Shown: positions 36,164 through 45,582 of the stretch, piece after piece
How the letters are laid out: every line of letters starts with the position of its first letter
How positions within the stretch are numbered: position 1 is the first letter of the stretch
NCBI RefSeq assembly: GCF_018100985.1
Contig: NZ_JAGJEI010000005.1
Span: 161,796-225,795, forward strand
Direction: 5' to 3'
Origin: Pseudoalteromonas sp. MMG007
Lineage (GTDB): Bacteria > Pseudomonadota > Gammaproteobacteria > Enterobacterales > Alteromonadaceae
DNA length: 64,000 nucleotides
Position numbers and translations under genes: made by a program
Notes under the pieces: generated by a model
Databases searched by the model: none
What the model saw: the letters and a program-made list of their open reading frames with translations, nothing else
Told to the model about the DNA's origin: nothing

Positions 36164-37006
36164 CTATATAGTAGCGTTTTCGCTTAAACTTACATAAATT
36201 AAGCTTTGTGGATTAACCTGCAAACACGTTATAAGCCCCTCTTTTATCAGCTCAAGCATAGCTATAAAACTAACTACTACACCGCTTCTGCCTTCACTTA
36301 GGGTAAATAGTTCATTAAATACAACAGCAGAATCGGCTTTAGATAGTTGCTGTAGTATTTGACTCATTCGTTCACGGGTTGATAGTACTTCAGCTGTTAT
36401 TTGGTGATGCTCAAATGTTTTAGCTCGTGCCATTACATCGCTAAGTGCAAGCATTAAATCTTTAAGTTCAAGCTCTGGTAAGGATGGGCTATTATCACTT
36501 GCGGTTGGCATTGCGGCATGCGCAATAAAAATATCACGGCCAACACGGGGGATCTCATCTAGGTTTTCGGCGGCTGTTTTAAACTGCTCATATTCTTGCA
36601 GGCGTTTAATAAGCTCAGCACGGGGATCTTCTTCCTCTTCAAGTTCTTCGTGAACTGGTAATAGTAACCGCGATTTTATTTGTGCAAGCAGCGCCGCCAT
36701 AACTAAATACTCGCCAGCGAGTTCTAGTTGAAATTCGCTCATCATTTCAACATAGCTTACATACTGTTCAGTGATGCTAAAAATAGAGAGCTCAAGCACA
36801 TCTAGCTTATGCTTTTTAATTAAATACAATAGTAAATCGAGTGGGCCTTCAAACGTTTCTAATATGATTTCAAGCGCATCAGGGGGAATGTATAAATCTT
36901 CGGGTTTATCAACTACGGCTTTACCATGCAAAAAAGCCAGTGGCAGCTTTTGCTGCACTGGCTCAAGTTCATTCGATACACCGGTATTTGCGGGCTTGTC
37001 ACTCAA
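36164..37006 (-). CDS. scpA: ScpA, kleisin subunit of the SMC-ScpAB complex
   Basis: A 280-residue kleisin. The typical N-terminal core ILETFEGPLDLLLYLIKKHKLDVLELSI begins at about residue 48, followed by EYLVMAALLAQIKSRLLLP. The C-terminal winged helix is near residues 225-275 (LFTLSEGRSGVVVSFIAMLELIKEG). ScpA bridges SMC/MukB-like ATPases with ScpB. It is the third gene of trpH-yciO-scpA and begins 6 bases after yciO. The expected scpB is not downstream; it lies at the left edge of the window on the same strand. Confidence 0.95.
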   Translation of the reverse strand: MSDKPANTGVSNELEPVQQKLPLAFLHGKAVVDKPEDLYIPPDALEIILETFEGPLDLLLYLIKKHKLDVLELSIFSITEQYVSYVEMMSEFQLELAGEYLVMAALLAQIKSRLLLPVHEELEEEEDPRAELIKRLQEYEQFKTAAENLDEIPRVGRDIFIAHAAMPTASDNSPSLPELELKDLMLALSDVMARAKTFEHHQITAEVLSTRERMSQILQQLSKADSAVVFNELFTLSEGRSGVVVSFIAMLELIKEGLITCLQVNPQSLIYVSLSENATI

Positions 37007-37012
37007 CAGTGT

Positions 37013-37633
37013 TTACTCAAACGGGCTAGTATCGCCACAGCCAACACGTAGTATTTTTATATCGTCTTCTGATAAATCAATTACTGTTGTTGCTTGTTCA
37101 GCTAAATAGCCACCGTGAATAATTAAATCGACGTGTTTATCTAAGCGCTCTAAAATTTCATCAGGATCTGATTCTGTAAACTCTTGCCCTGGTAAAATAA
37201 GTGAACACGACATAAGTGGCTCACCTAGTTCAGCAAGTAACGCACAGGCAATTGGGTGCTCAATAACACGCATACCTATGGTTTTCTTCTTTTCGTTTAA
37301 TAAACGCTTTGGTACTTCTTTTGTACCTTTAAAAATAAAGGTATATGGCCCTGGCGTATTATTTTTAATTAATCTAAACAGTTGGTTATCTACTCTTGCA
37401 TACGTAGCAAGCTCAGATAAATCTCTGCAAACAAGTGTAAAGTTATCGTTTTTTTCAATGCCACGAATGCGCTCTATACGCTCTTTAGCTTGTTTGTTTC
37501 CTAAGTTACAGCCTATGGCATAACCAGAATCTGTTGGGTATACAACTACGCCGCCTTTTTTAATAATATCAACGGCTTGGTTAATAAGTCGTGGCTGCGG
37601 GTTATCAGGATGAATATGAAATAATTGACTCAT
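37013..37633 (-). CDS. yciO: YciO/Sua5-family protein (threonylcarbamoyl-AMP synthase-like)
   Basis: A 206-residue protein of the YrdC/Sua5 family: GGVVVYPTDSGYAIGC, KNDNFTLVCRDLSEL and the PGPYTFIFKG loop are visible. In E. coli YciO is a paralog of the tRNA t6A enzyme TsaC; its own role is not well established. The ATG at 37633 (MSQLFHIHPDNPQP) overlaps the trpH stop by four bases, so they are translationally coupled. An in-frame upstream extension lies inside trpH. Confidence 0.9.
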   Translation of the reverse strand: MSQLFHIHPDNPQPRLINQAVDIIKKGGVVVYPTDSGYAIGCNLGNKQAKERIERIRGIEKNDNFTLVCRDLSELATYARVDNQLFRLIKNNTPGPYTFIFKGTKEVPKRLLNEKKKTIGMRVIEHPIACALLAELGEPLMSCSLILPGQEFTESDPDEILERLDKHVDLIIHGGYLAEQATTVIDLSEDDIKILRVGCGDTSPFE

Positions 37634-38484
37634 GTTAATGCCCCTTCTTGTCCTTCCCATGCTTGCCAAACACCTTGGCAGTCTTTAGGTAAGTATAAGT
37701 TTTTGCCAAGCTCTAAATAGCTTGTCGGAAAATGAAAATCAGACCCTTGCGAGCAGAGTAAATCGTACTCTCGGCTCAGTTCACCTAAAAATTGTCGCTC
37801 GCTAGGAGCTTGTTGAGGTTGTGCAACTTCCATTGCATCACCACCAACACTTTTATACTCGGTTAGTAATTTACGTAACCATTTATTAGACATTTGATAA
37901 CGCCCAGGATGTGCCACTACTGCAATACCTCCCGCTGAATGAATTGCTTCAATGGCGGTTTGCATATTGCACCAGTTGCTTGGCACATAGCCGGTTTTAC
38001 CGCGACCTAGATATTTTTTAAATACACCCGGAAAGTTTTTAGCTACACCACGCTCTATAAGCGCGCGTGCAAAGTGCGCACGAGTAATTTGCGCGTCTTG
38101 TGCAAGCTCTTTGGCTTGCTCATAAATGCCATCAAAACCGTTTTTTGTAAGCCTTGCGCCTATTTCTAGCGCTCTGATTTCACGCTTTTGCTGCTGCTGC
38201 GTTAACAACGAAGTAAGGTCAAAATTATCAATATCAACATTCAACCCCACTATATGTATTTCGAAGCTTTCCCATTTGGTCGAAATTTCTACCCCGGTAA
38301 TTAATGATAAAGGCAAATTTTCGGTTTTAATAAATTCTTGAGCGGGCTTAATAGCAGCCACAGTATCGTGATCGGTAATAGCAAACACATCTATATTTTT
38401 ATCAACGGCGCGGGTAAGTAATTCTTCAACCGTTAACTGCCCGTCTGAATGCGTGGTGTGGCTATGTAAATCGTATTTTATCAA
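37630..38484 (-). CDS. rnm: RNase AM / PHP-domain phosphoesterase TrpH
   Basis: A 284-residue PHP-domain protein. The metal-binding motifs are visible: DLHSHTTHSDG (residues 4-14), ITDHDT, VVAHPGRY, and QGSDFHFP. The E. coli homolog (YciV/TrpH/RNase AM) is a 5'-3' exonuclease that matures 5' ends of rRNA and degrades oligonucleotides. It is divergent from the trp leader, as in E. coli, and heads trpH-yciO-scpA. Confidence 0.92.
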   Translation of the reverse strand: MIKYDLHSHTTHSDGQLTVEELLTRAVDKNIDVFAITDHDTVAAIKPAQEFIKTENLPLSLITGVEISTKWESFEIHIVGLNVDIDNFDLTSLLTQQQQKREIRALEIGARLTKNGFDGIYEQAKELAQDAQITRAHFARALIERGVAKNFPGVFKKYLGRGKTGYVPSNWCNMQTAIEAIHSAGGIAVVAHPGRYQMSNKWLRKLLTEYKSVGGDAMEVAQPQQAPSERQFLGELSREYDLLCSQGSDFHFPTSYLELGKNLYLPKDCQGVWQAWEGQEGALT

Positions 38485-38566
38485 AAGAAAACTGCTTAAA
38501 ATTAAGGGTTAATGGCGTTTATATAAGTATAACAAGTTTTTTGACTAAATTGTTTTAAATAAACAC

Positions 38567-38595
38567 TTGACACAAAAGCACTAGATACGTTTTAC
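38567..38595 (+). promoter_or_regulatory. Possible trp operon promoter
   Basis: TTGACA at 38567-38572, a 17-base spacer and TTTTAC at 38590-38595. A single CTAG at 38581-38584 recalls a TrpR half-site, but the second half is absent. About 37 bases remain to the first leader ATG. Confidence 0.45.
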
Positions 38596-38631
38596 TGTAG
38601 CCACTTTCAGACACATTAAGAATTAATAAAA

Positions 38632-38676
38632 ATGATCAATTCAATTCAAAACACTATTTGGTGGTGGCACTCATAA
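38632..38676 (+). CDS. trpL: trp leader peptide 1 (WWW)
   Basis: A 14-residue frame, MINSIQNTIWWWHS then TAA, with three consecutive TGG codons. It begins at an ATG with a weak AAGAA site upstream. It is the first of two such leaders before trpE. Ribosome stalling at the Trp codons would set the choice between the two hairpins that follow. Confidence 0.85.
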   Translation: MINSIQNTIWWWHS

Positions 38677-38741
38677 TTATTGGGTGATGAATTGTCGTGT
38701 CTAGCAAAAATTCAAAACCCGCATTACGCGGGTTTTTTTAT
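38667..38741 (+). promoter_or_regulatory. trp attenuator 1 (pause, antiterminator, terminator)
   Basis: CACTCA at the end of the leader pairs with TGGGTG (pause/1:2 hairpin). GGGT and GAATT in region 2 can instead pair with AATTC and ACCC of region 3 (2:3 antiterminator). The terminator is ACCCGC-loop-GCGGGT at about 38717-38733 followed by a T-run. The alternatives share the ACCC strand, the hallmark of attenuation. Confidence 0.8.
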
Positions 38742-38787
38742 AACTAAATTTTACGTAATTATATTTTTTATTTTGAGGCAAAAAAAC

Positions 38788-38838
38788 ATGAATAACGGTC
38801 TTACTCTTACACATCGTTGGTGGTGGCGCCTGATATAG
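38788..38838 (+). CDS. trp leader peptide 2 (WWW)
   Basis: A 16-residue frame, MNNGLTLTHRWWWRLI then TAG, again with three consecutive TGG codons. GAGG lies nine bases upstream of the ATG. It begins only 46 bases after the end of attenuator 1, so both leaders are on one transcript unless an unseen promoter lies between them. Confidence 0.88.
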   Translation: MNNGLTLTHRWWWRLI

Positions 38839-38920
38839 CGGGACGGTAATGATCTGTTTGTAATTTAGATATCGTTATTCAAACCCCGCACTGCTAACGC
38901 ATTGCGGGGTTTAATTTTTT
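38836..38920 (+). promoter_or_regulatory. trp attenuator 2 (antiterminator and terminator)
   Basis: GCGGG and GGTAATGAT after the leader stop can pair with ATCGTTATT and CCCGC (2:3 antiterminator). The terminator is a 10-bp perfect stem AAACCCCGCA / TGCGGGGTTT (about 38881-38912) followed by six Ts. The CCCGC strand is shared by the two structures. It is stronger than attenuator 1. Confidence 0.85.
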
Positions 38921-38933
38921 GAGGGAATGAGGT

Positions 38934-40502
38934 TTGATTTTTAGTCATATAACTACCACACCAGGCGAAGTAACAAGCATTACACAAGTTCGCGACTACA
39001 TAAGTAGTCCACTTGCACTGTATGCTGCACTTGATAAGCCTAATTCGCTGCTGCTTGAATCAGCTGAGATTGATTCTAAAGACAGTGTAAAAAGTTTAAT
39101 TTTAGTGGATAGCGCCCTGCGTATTGTATGTAAGGGTAAAACGGTAACTGTTAGCGCACAATCTAATAACGGCAAACAATTATTAAGCTACTTACAAGCA
39201 AATGTTAAGAGCTGCGATTCACAATTAAACGACACAACGCTTACACTTAACTACCAAGACACTAGCAGCGATATAGACGAGGCAAGTAAGCTTGTTGCCG
39301 ATAATGCCTTCAGCGCTCTTCGTACCTGTATTAATAGTATTCAAAGCACCACTGAAAATCCATTTTCAGTATTTTTAGGCGGTGTATTTGCCTACGATAT
39401 GGTGGCAAATTTTGAGCAATTAAGCGATGTACCTGATGGCGAAAACACGTGTCCTGATTACGTATTTTACCTAGCCGAAACCTTGGTTGTTATTGATCAT
39501 CAAAAACAAACCACTGAGCTTATTGGTAATGTATTTAATGGCCCAGATGTTCATGCAAATTGCTTTGAAGTAGGTAAAGAACTTGAACGGTTAAATACCC
39601 TTTGCGACAACGCGGCAGAATTTAGCGCAGACATGCAAACTGGCGAATGCGAAGTAAACGTAGATATAAGCGATGAAACTTACTGCGAGCAAGTGGTTAA
39701 ACTTAAAAAGAATATTGTCGATGGTGATGTTTTTCAAGTAGTGCCTTCACGTACTTTTTCATTGCCCTGCCCTGATTCACTTCATGCTTACAGCCAGCTT
39801 AAAAAGCAAAATCCAAGCCCATATATGTTTTACATGCGCGATGAAGATTTTGCTTTATTTGGCGCCTCTCCGGAGTCGGCACTTAAATACGATGTAAGTA
39901 ATCAACAAGTTGAAGTGTATCCAATTGCGGGTACCCGAGCGCGTGGTAAATTTGCAAACGGACAAATAAACCCAGACTTAGACAGCCGTATTGAGCTTGA
40001 ACTAAGAAACGATCAAAAAGAGCGTGCTGAGCATTTAATGCTTGTCGATTTAGCGCGTAACGATGTTGCACGTATTAGTGTTGCAGGTACTCGTTTTGCA
40101 AAAGAGCTATTAAAAGTAGACCGTTATTCACAAGTAATGCATTTAGTGTCACGCGTAGTAGGTACTTTAAAACCTGAACTTGACGCACTACATGCATATC
40201 AAGCGTGTATGAACATGGGCACGCTGGTAGGCGCTCCTAAAGTACGTGCCGCAGAGCTTGTACGCCAAACCGAAGGCAAACGCCGAGGAAGCTATGGTGG
40301 CGCAGTAGGCTATTTAACAGGCGATGGTGCAATGGATAGCTGCATTGTTATTCGCTCAGCGTTTGTAAAGAACAATACAGCCTATGTGCAAGCTGGCGCA
40401 GGTGTCGTGTTTGATTCAGATCCGCAATCAGAAGCAAACGAAACCCGCGCAAAAGCTCAAGCGGTCATTACCGCCATAAAATCTACTTATAAGGCGGTAT
40501 AA
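38934..40502 (+). CDS. trpE: Anthranilate synthase component I
   Basis: A 522-residue enzyme that, with TrpG, makes anthranilate from chorismate, the first step of tryptophan synthesis. It starts at TTG 38934 with GAGGGA seven bases upstream; no ATG fits. The tryptophan feedback site LLES is present (SLLLESAEI). Catalytic core motifs PIAGTRARG, VDLARND and the GSYGGAVGYLT region are visible. Transcription is expected to be controlled by the two upstream attenuators. It heads trpEGD(CF)BA. Confidence 0.95.
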   Translation: MIFSHITTTPGEVTSITQVRDYISSPLALYAALDKPNSLLLESAEIDSKDSVKSLILVDSALRIVCKGKTVTVSAQSNNGKQLLSYLQANVKSCDSQLNDTTLTLNYQDTSSDIDEASKLVADNAFSALRTCINSIQSTTENPFSVFLGGVFAYDMVANFEQLSDVPDGENTCPDYVFYLAETLVVIDHQKQTTELIGNVFNGPDVHANCFEVGKELERLNTLCDNAAEFSADMQTGECEVNVDISDETYCEQVVKLKKNIVDGDVFQVVPSRTFSLPCPDSLHAYSQLKKQNPSPYMFYMRDEDFALFGASPESALKYDVSNQQVEVYPIAGTRARGKFANGQINPDLDSRIELELRNDQKERAEHLMLVDLARNDVARISVAGTRFAKELLKVDRYSQVMHLVSRVVGTLKPELDALHAYQACMNMGTLVGAPKVRAAELVRQTEGKRRGSYGGAVGYLTGDGAMDSCIVIRSAFVKNNTAYVQAGAGVVFDSDPQSEANETRAKAQAVITAIKSTYKAV

Positions 40503-40503
40503 A

Positions 40504-41106
40504 ATGAGTAATGCAAATCCACTTAAAATATACTTTTTAGATAATTTTGATTCGTTTAGCTACAACCTTGTTGATGAGCTAACCATGTTAGGGTGTGAGC
40601 TTGTTGTATACAGAAACAACATAAGCGCTGACGTTATTTTTAACAAAATGCGCCAAGAGCCTGGCCAAGTATTATTAGTTCTATCACCAGGGCCTGGTAC
40701 ACCAACCGACGCCGGCTGCTTAATGGAGCTAATTGAACTTGCTAAAGGTCAATTTCCTATGCTTGGCATTTGTTTAGGCCAGCAAGCTTTAACACAAAGT
40801 TATGGCGGAGTAATCGGTCACGCTGGCGAAACCGTACATGGTAAGTCATCAATCATTGATTTAAACGCACATCCTGTATTTGATGGCATGGGAAGTACAA
40901 TGCCTGTTGCGCGTTATCATTCGCTAATGGCAACTGAAGTACCTAAAAATATTGAAGTAATAGCACAATTTGAAGACATACCTATGGCTATTTACCATCA
41001 TGAAGACAGTGCATTGGGCTATCAGTTTCATCCTGAATCAATACTTACGCCAAATGGTGCGATGCTACTTCAGCAAAGTGTCGCGTATTTAACACGCGCA
41101 AAATAA
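40504..41106 (+). CDS. trpG: Anthranilate synthase component II (glutamine amidotransferase)
   Basis: A 200-residue class I glutamine amidotransferase supplying ammonia to TrpE. The triad is visible: Cys in GICLGQQAL, His and Glu in YQFHPESI. LLVLSPGPGTPTD forms the oxyanion strand. In E. coli trpG is fused to trpD; here they are separate genes. It begins one base after the trpE stop, so translation is coupled. Confidence 0.95.
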   Translation: MSNANPLKIYFLDNFDSFSYNLVDELTMLGCELVVYRNNISADVIFNKMRQEPGQVLLVLSPGPGTPTDAGCLMELIELAKGQFPMLGICLGQQALTQSYGGVIGHAGETVHGKSSIIDLNAHPVFDGMGSTMPVARYHSLMATEVPKNIEVIAQFEDIPMAIYHHEDSALGYQFHPESILTPNGAMLLQQSVAYLTRAK

Positions 41107-41117
41107 TAGAGGACATT

Positions 41118-42155
41118 ATGAGTACAAAACGACAAGAGCCCATAAATGTTCAATATGCTATTGAGCAGCTTATTAAAAATCAATCACTAAGCTATGAGCA
41201 GTCAAAAGCGTTATTTGATGAAATAATGCAAGGCAACATGAGCGAAATAGAGCTAACAGCTTTACTTATTAGCCTGAAAATAAAAGGCGAAGTGAGCGAT
41301 GAAATTGCCGGCGCTGCCGCATCAATGCGTGAAAACGCGGTTACTTTTAATACAACCAGTACACAACTTGCTGATAGCTGTGGTACCGGTGGCGATGGCT
41401 CAAATACAATTAATATAAGCACTACCGCTGCAATCGTAGCAGCGGCCGCAGGTATTAATATGGTAAAGCATGGTAATCGCAGTGTATCGAGTAATTCAGG
41501 CTCAGCCGATTTACTCAAAGCACTGGGTATTAATATTGATATGAGCCCAGAACAAGCTGCAAAATGCCTTGAGCAAACACACTTTACCTTTTTATTTGCA
41601 CCGCATTATCACAGCGGCGTACGCCATGCGATGGGCGTACGTACAGCACTTAAGACACGTACAATTTTTAATATTTTAGGCCCCCTTGCTAACCCTGCAG
41701 CGCCTGATGTGCAATTACTAGGTGTGTACGATGAGTCGTTATGTATGCCTATGGCGCAAACACTTAAAACATTAGGCACAAAGCGCGCGATGATTGTGCA
41801 TGGCTCAGGTACTGACGAAATCGCCCTGCACGGCCCAACCAATGTAGTTGAGCTCAATGATGGCGAAATGACGCAGTACACATTAAACCCAAGCGACTTT
41901 GACCTTGCAAACTATTCACTTGAACAACTAGCAGGTGAAGGCCCACAATACAACGCAAATGCAAGCCTCGCCATATTGCAAGGTAAAGGCACAGACGCAC
42001 ATAATGCGGCTATTGTGGTTAACGTAGCTGCCCTTTTATACCTAACAGGTAAAGCAGACACGTTAAAAGAAGGGGCACATCAAGTACAAACACTACTCCG
42101 TTCAGGCAAGGCCATGGACACATTAAATGCAATTATTGAGGTAAGTCATGGCTAA
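41118..42155 (+). CDS. trpD: Anthranilate phosphoribosyltransferase
   Basis: A 345-residue enzyme joining anthranilate to PRPP. The PRPP-binding glycine loop DSCGTGGDGSNTINIST, the anthranilate-binding KHGNRSVSSNSGSADLL, and DEIALHGPT are all present. It stands 11 bases after trpG with a AGAGGA site and overlaps trpCF by eight bases. Unlike E. coli, there is no fused amidotransferase domain. Confidence 0.95.
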   Translation: MSTKRQEPINVQYAIEQLIKNQSLSYEQSKALFDEIMQGNMSEIELTALLISLKIKGEVSDEIAGAAASMRENAVTFNTTSTQLADSCGTGGDGSNTINISTTAAIVAAAAGINMVKHGNRSVSSNSGSADLLKALGINIDMSPEQAAKCLEQTHFTFLFAPHYHSGVRHAMGVRTALKTRTIFNILGPLANPAAPDVQLLGVYDESLCMPMAQTLKTLGTKRAMIVHGSGTDEIALHGPTNVVELNDGEMTQYTLNPSDFDLANYSLEQLAGEGPQYNANASLAILQGKGTDAHNAAIVVNVAALLYLTGKADTLKEGAHQVQTLLRSGKAMDTLNAIIEVSHG

Positions 42156-43512
42156 TGTATTAGACAAAATTGTTGCTGATAAAAAATTAGAGCTTATTGA
42201 ACGCAAAGCAGCCCGCCCGCTTGAAAGCTTTAAGCATCTAGTAGAGCCTACTAGTCGCAGCTTTTATGAAGCGCTGGCGGCGCCAGGTACACAGTTTATT
42301 TTAGAGTGCAAAAAAGCATCTCCATCAAAAGGGTTAATACGCGAGCCGTTTGATTTAACAGAGATCACCTCTGTTTATAAAAAATACGCTACCTGTATGA
42401 GCGTGCTTACAGACGCAAAATACTTTCAAGGTAGCTTTGATTATTTAGAATTTGTACGTAGCCAAGTAGAGCAACCACTTATTTGTAAAGACTTTTTTAT
42501 TGATGAGTACCAAGTGTATATGGCGCGAATTTATGGCGGTGATGCTATTTTGTTAATGCTCTCAGTACTTGATGATGAGCAATATAAAGCCCTACACGCA
42601 GTAGCGGACTCGCTTAATATGTCGGTATTAACCGAAGTAAGTAACGAAGAAGAAGTACACCGCGCCCTTGCACTCGATGCGCAAATTATAGGCATTAATA
42701 ACCGTGACCTACGTGATTTAAGCACTGACTTAGCCACCACCGAAAAACTGCGTAAACTCATTCCTGCAGATAAAGTGGTTATTTCAGAGTCTGGTATTTA
42801 TACCCATCAAGATGTTAAACGCCTAGCACCGCTATGCGATGGTTTTTTAATTGGCAGCTCCCTAATGGCCGAGCGCGATTTAGAGCAAGCCTGTAAAAAA
42901 GTGATACTTGGTGATAACAAAGTTTGTGGTTTAACACGCAGCCAAGACGCACAAGCGGCTTATAACAGTGGTGCTGTGTATGGTGGTTTAATTTTTCACC
43001 CTAAATCACCACGCTATGTAGATTTAGATTGTGCTCTTGAGCTTACCCAGAGCGCTCCGCTAAACTTTGTAGGTGTATTTGTAAATGCTCCCATTGAGCA
43101 AGTAGCTCAATACGCAAGTGTGTTAAAATTAGCGGCAGTTCAATTACATGGACACGAAAGTGACGATTACATTGCCACTTTGCGTACAGAACTACCTAAT
43201 GGGTGTGAAATTTGGAAAGCACAAGCAATTAAAGATGCATTACCAACACCTGTAAATGGCGTAGAACGCCACCTTTACGATACCCATAGCGATACACAAG
43301 CTGGTGGTACAGGTAAAGCGTTTGATTGGTCGGTGCTTCGCGATGCAACCACACCGTTTATGCTAGCGGGTGGCTTAAATCCAGAAAATATTAAAGACGC
43401 GCTTTTTCAAGGTGCCCTTGGCCTTGACCTAAACTCAGGCGTTGAAGAATCTGCGGGTAAAAAGTGCCCTAACAAATTACAAAATGCTTTTACAAGCATC
43501 AGAAATTATTGA
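42148..43512 (+). CDS. trpCF: Bifunctional indole-3-glycerol-phosphate synthase / PRA isomerase
   Basis: A 454-residue fusion of two TIM barrels. The TrpC half (residues about 1-255) shows [37 protein letters not shown] and VISESGIY; the TrpF half (about 258-454) shows [14 protein letters not shown] and [12 protein letters not shown]. Together they convert phosphoribosylanthranilate to indole-3-glycerol phosphate. The same fusion order is found in E. coli. It overlaps the end of trpD by eight bases. Confidence 0.95.
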   Translation: MANVLDKIVADKKLELIERKAARPLESFKHLVEPTSRSFYEALAAPGTQFILECKKASPSKGLIREPFDLTEITSVYKKYATCMSVLTDAKYFQGSFDYLEFVRSQVEQPLICKDFFIDEYQVYMARIYGGDAILLMLSVLDDEQYKALHAVADSLNMSVLTEVSNEEEVHRALALDAQIIGINNRDLRDLSTDLATTEKLRKLIPADKVVISESGIYTHQDVKRLAPLCDGFLIGSSLMAERDLEQACKKVILGDNKVCGLTRSQDAQAAYNSGAVYGGLIFHPKSPRYVDLDCALELTQSAPLNFVGVFVNAPIEQVAQYASVLKLAAVQLHGHESDDYIATLRTELPNGCEIWKAQAIKDALPTPVNGVERHLYDTHSDTQAGGTGKAFDWSVLRDATTPFMLAGGLNPENIKDALFQGALGLDLNSGVEESAGKKCPNKLQNAFTSIRNY

Positions 43513-43519
43513 GGTTAAA

Positions 43520-44704
43520 ATGCAAAATCCAGCTTATTTTGGCGAGTTTGGCGGTATGTTTGTACCCGAGCTACTTGTCCCTGCGCTTAAGCAGTTAGAA
43601 AACGAATTTAACAAAGCACAAAAAGATCCTGAGTTTCAGGAAGAATTTACTAAGTTACTAAACGAGTATGCAGGCCGCCCTACGCCACTTACTTTAACGC
43701 GTAACTTAATTAAAAACCCTAAAGTTAAACTTTACCTAAAACGCGAAGATTTGTTACACGGTGGCGCACACAAAACTAACCAAGTACTTGGTCAAGCGTT
43801 GCTAACTAAACGTATGGGTAAAAAAGAAGTTATTGCAGAAACGGGCGCTGGTCAACACGGTGTTGCAACGGCCCTTGCGTGTGCATTACTTGGCTTAAAG
43901 TGCCGAATTTATATGGGCGCTAAAGATGTTGAGCGCCAACAGCCAAACGTATTTAGAATGAAATTGATGGGTGCAGAGGTTATTCCGGTAACTGCGGGCT
44001 CTGGCACATTAAAAGATGCGGTAAACGAAGCACTACGTGACTGGTCTGCAAATTATCAAGAGGCACATTACTTACTTGGTACTGCTGCGGGCCCGCACCC
44101 ATTCCCAACAATTGTACGAGAGTATCAAAAGATTATTGGTGAAGAAGCAAAACAGCAAATACTAAAAGCTGAAGGTCGCTTACCCGATGCGGTACTTGCA
44201 TGTGTTGGCGGTGGCTCTAATGCTATTGGTATGTTTACAGACTTTATCGACGAGCCAAGTGTAAAACTTATCGGTGTAGAGCCTGCTGGTAAAGGGTTAG
44301 ATACCCACGAGCACGGCGCTACCATTTGTAAAGGCACTAAAGGTATATTACACGGTACGTATACTTACATTATGCAAAACGACGATGGTCAAATAGAAGA
44401 GTCATACTCGGTATCTGCCGGTCTTGACTACCCAGCTGTTGGCCCACAGCACGCGTTTTTACATGAAACAGGCCGTGCTCAATATGTTGGTATTACAGAT
44501 ACAGAAGCACTTGATGCATTCCAAGCGCTGGCTAAAAACGAAGGTATTATTCCGGCACTTGAATCAAGCCATGCCCTTGCTTATGCACTTAAATACGCAG
44601 AAGAGCAAACAGAAGAAAGCATTTTAGTGGTTAACTTAAGTGGCCGTGGTGACAAAGACTTAACGCACGTACACACTGTTTTATCACAAGGAGGTCAACT
44701 ATGA
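43520..44704 (+). CDS. trpB: Tryptophan synthase beta subunit
   Basis: A 394-residue PLP enzyme that joins indole and serine. The PLP lysine is in [13 protein letters not shown]; the phosphate-binding GGGSNAIG loop and the C-terminal [10 protein letters not shown] are visible. I take ATG 43520 ([17 protein letters not shown]) with GAGG nine bases upstream; the open frame upstream is within trpCF. It overlaps trpA by four bases (ATGA), the usual coupling of the two subunits. Confidence 0.95.
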   Translation: MQNPAYFGEFGGMFVPELLVPALKQLENEFNKAQKDPEFQEEFTKLLNEYAGRPTPLTLTRNLIKNPKVKLYLKREDLLHGGAHKTNQVLGQALLTKRMGKKEVIAETGAGQHGVATALACALLGLKCRIYMGAKDVERQQPNVFRMKLMGAEVIPVTAGSGTLKDAVNEALRDWSANYQEAHYLLGTAAGPHPFPTIVREYQKIIGEEAKQQILKAEGRLPDAVLACVGGGSNAIGMFTDFIDEPSVKLIGVEPAGKGLDTHEHGATICKGTKGILHGTYTYIMQNDDGQIEESYSVSAGLDYPAVGPQHAFLHETGRAQYVGITDTEALDAFQALAKNEGIIPALESSHALAYALKYAEEQTEESILVVNLSGRGDKDLTHVHTVLSQGGQL

Positions 44705-45522
44705 GCCAGCTAAATACAGATCGTTACGGTAAAACGTTTGCCGCACTTAATGAGCAAAAACAAGGTGCATTTGTACCCTTTGTTACTATTGGTGACCCAG
44801 GTAAAGAGCAAAGTATTGCGATTATTAAAAGCCTAATTGACGGTGGCGCTGATGCACTAGAGCTTGGTATTCCGTTTTCAGATCCAATTGCTGATGGCCC
44901 TGTCATTCAAAAGGCGAACATTCGTGCGCTTGATGTAAATATTAACACTCAAGATTGCTTTGATATTATTAAAGAAATACGCGATTACAATGCAGATATT
45001 CCTATTGGTTTATTACTGTACTCTAATCTTGTGTTTAAACGTGGCCTTGAGGCATTTTACAAAGACGCTAAGGCAGCAGGCGTAGATTCAATTTTAGTTG
45101 CTGATGTGCCACTACATGAGTCTCAAATGTTTAGAAAAGCCGCTATGGCAAACGGTGTAGATCCAATTTTTATTGCTACGCCCAATGCCGATGACGATAC
45201 ACTGCGCCAGTGCGCGTCTTACGGGCGTGGGTACACGTATTTACTGTCGCGTGCTGGTGTTACCGGTACCGATACTAAAGCGCAAATGCCCGCGGGCAAC
45301 ATTGTAACTAAATTAAAAGAATACCATGCAGCCCCTGCTTTATTAGGCTTTGGTATTTCAACACCCGATGATGTAAAAGCAGCGCTAAATGCAGGCGCAG
45401 CCGGTGCAATTTCAGGCTCTGCCGTTGTTAAAATTATTGAGGCTAATCTTAATGATTTAGATGCAATGACTACGCAGTTAAAAGCGTTTGTAAGTGAAAT
45501 GAAAGCCGCAACTACCTCATAA
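44701..45522 (+). CDS. trpA: Tryptophan synthase alpha subunit
   Basis: A 273-residue TIM barrel that cleaves indole-3-glycerol phosphate and channels indole to TrpB. Catalytic residues appear in [19 protein letters not shown] (E49 and D60 equivalents). [11 protein letters not shown] and [10 protein letters not shown] form the phosphate site. AAGGAGG within the end of trpB precedes the ATG. It is the last gene and is followed by a strong terminator. Confidence 0.95.
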   Translation: MSQLNTDRYGKTFAALNEQKQGAFVPFVTIGDPGKEQSIAIIKSLIDGGADALELGIPFSDPIADGPVIQKANIRALDVNINTQDCFDIIKEIRDYNADIPIGLLLYSNLVFKRGLEAFYKDAKAAGVDSILVADVPLHESQMFRKAAMANGVDPIFIATPNADDDTLRQCASYGRGYTYLLSRAGVTGTDTKAQMPAGNIVTKLKEYHAAPALLGFGISTPDDVKAALNAGAAGAISGSAVVKIIEANLNDLDAMTTQLKAFVSEMKAATTS

Positions 45523-45541
45523 CGGACATTTAATATCGTGA

Positions 45542-45582
45542 CCCCTAGTAATTGAGTAATTCAATTACTAGGGGATTTTTGT
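45542..45582 (+). terminator. trp operon terminator
   Basis: CCCCTAGTAATTGA and TCAATTACTAGGGG pair over 14 bp around a short loop and are followed by ATTTTT. Confidence 0.9.

Noticed and set aside
38541..38546. TTGACT as an alternative trp promoter
   Set aside because: No -10-like sequence at a suitable distance; TTGACA at 38567 fits better.
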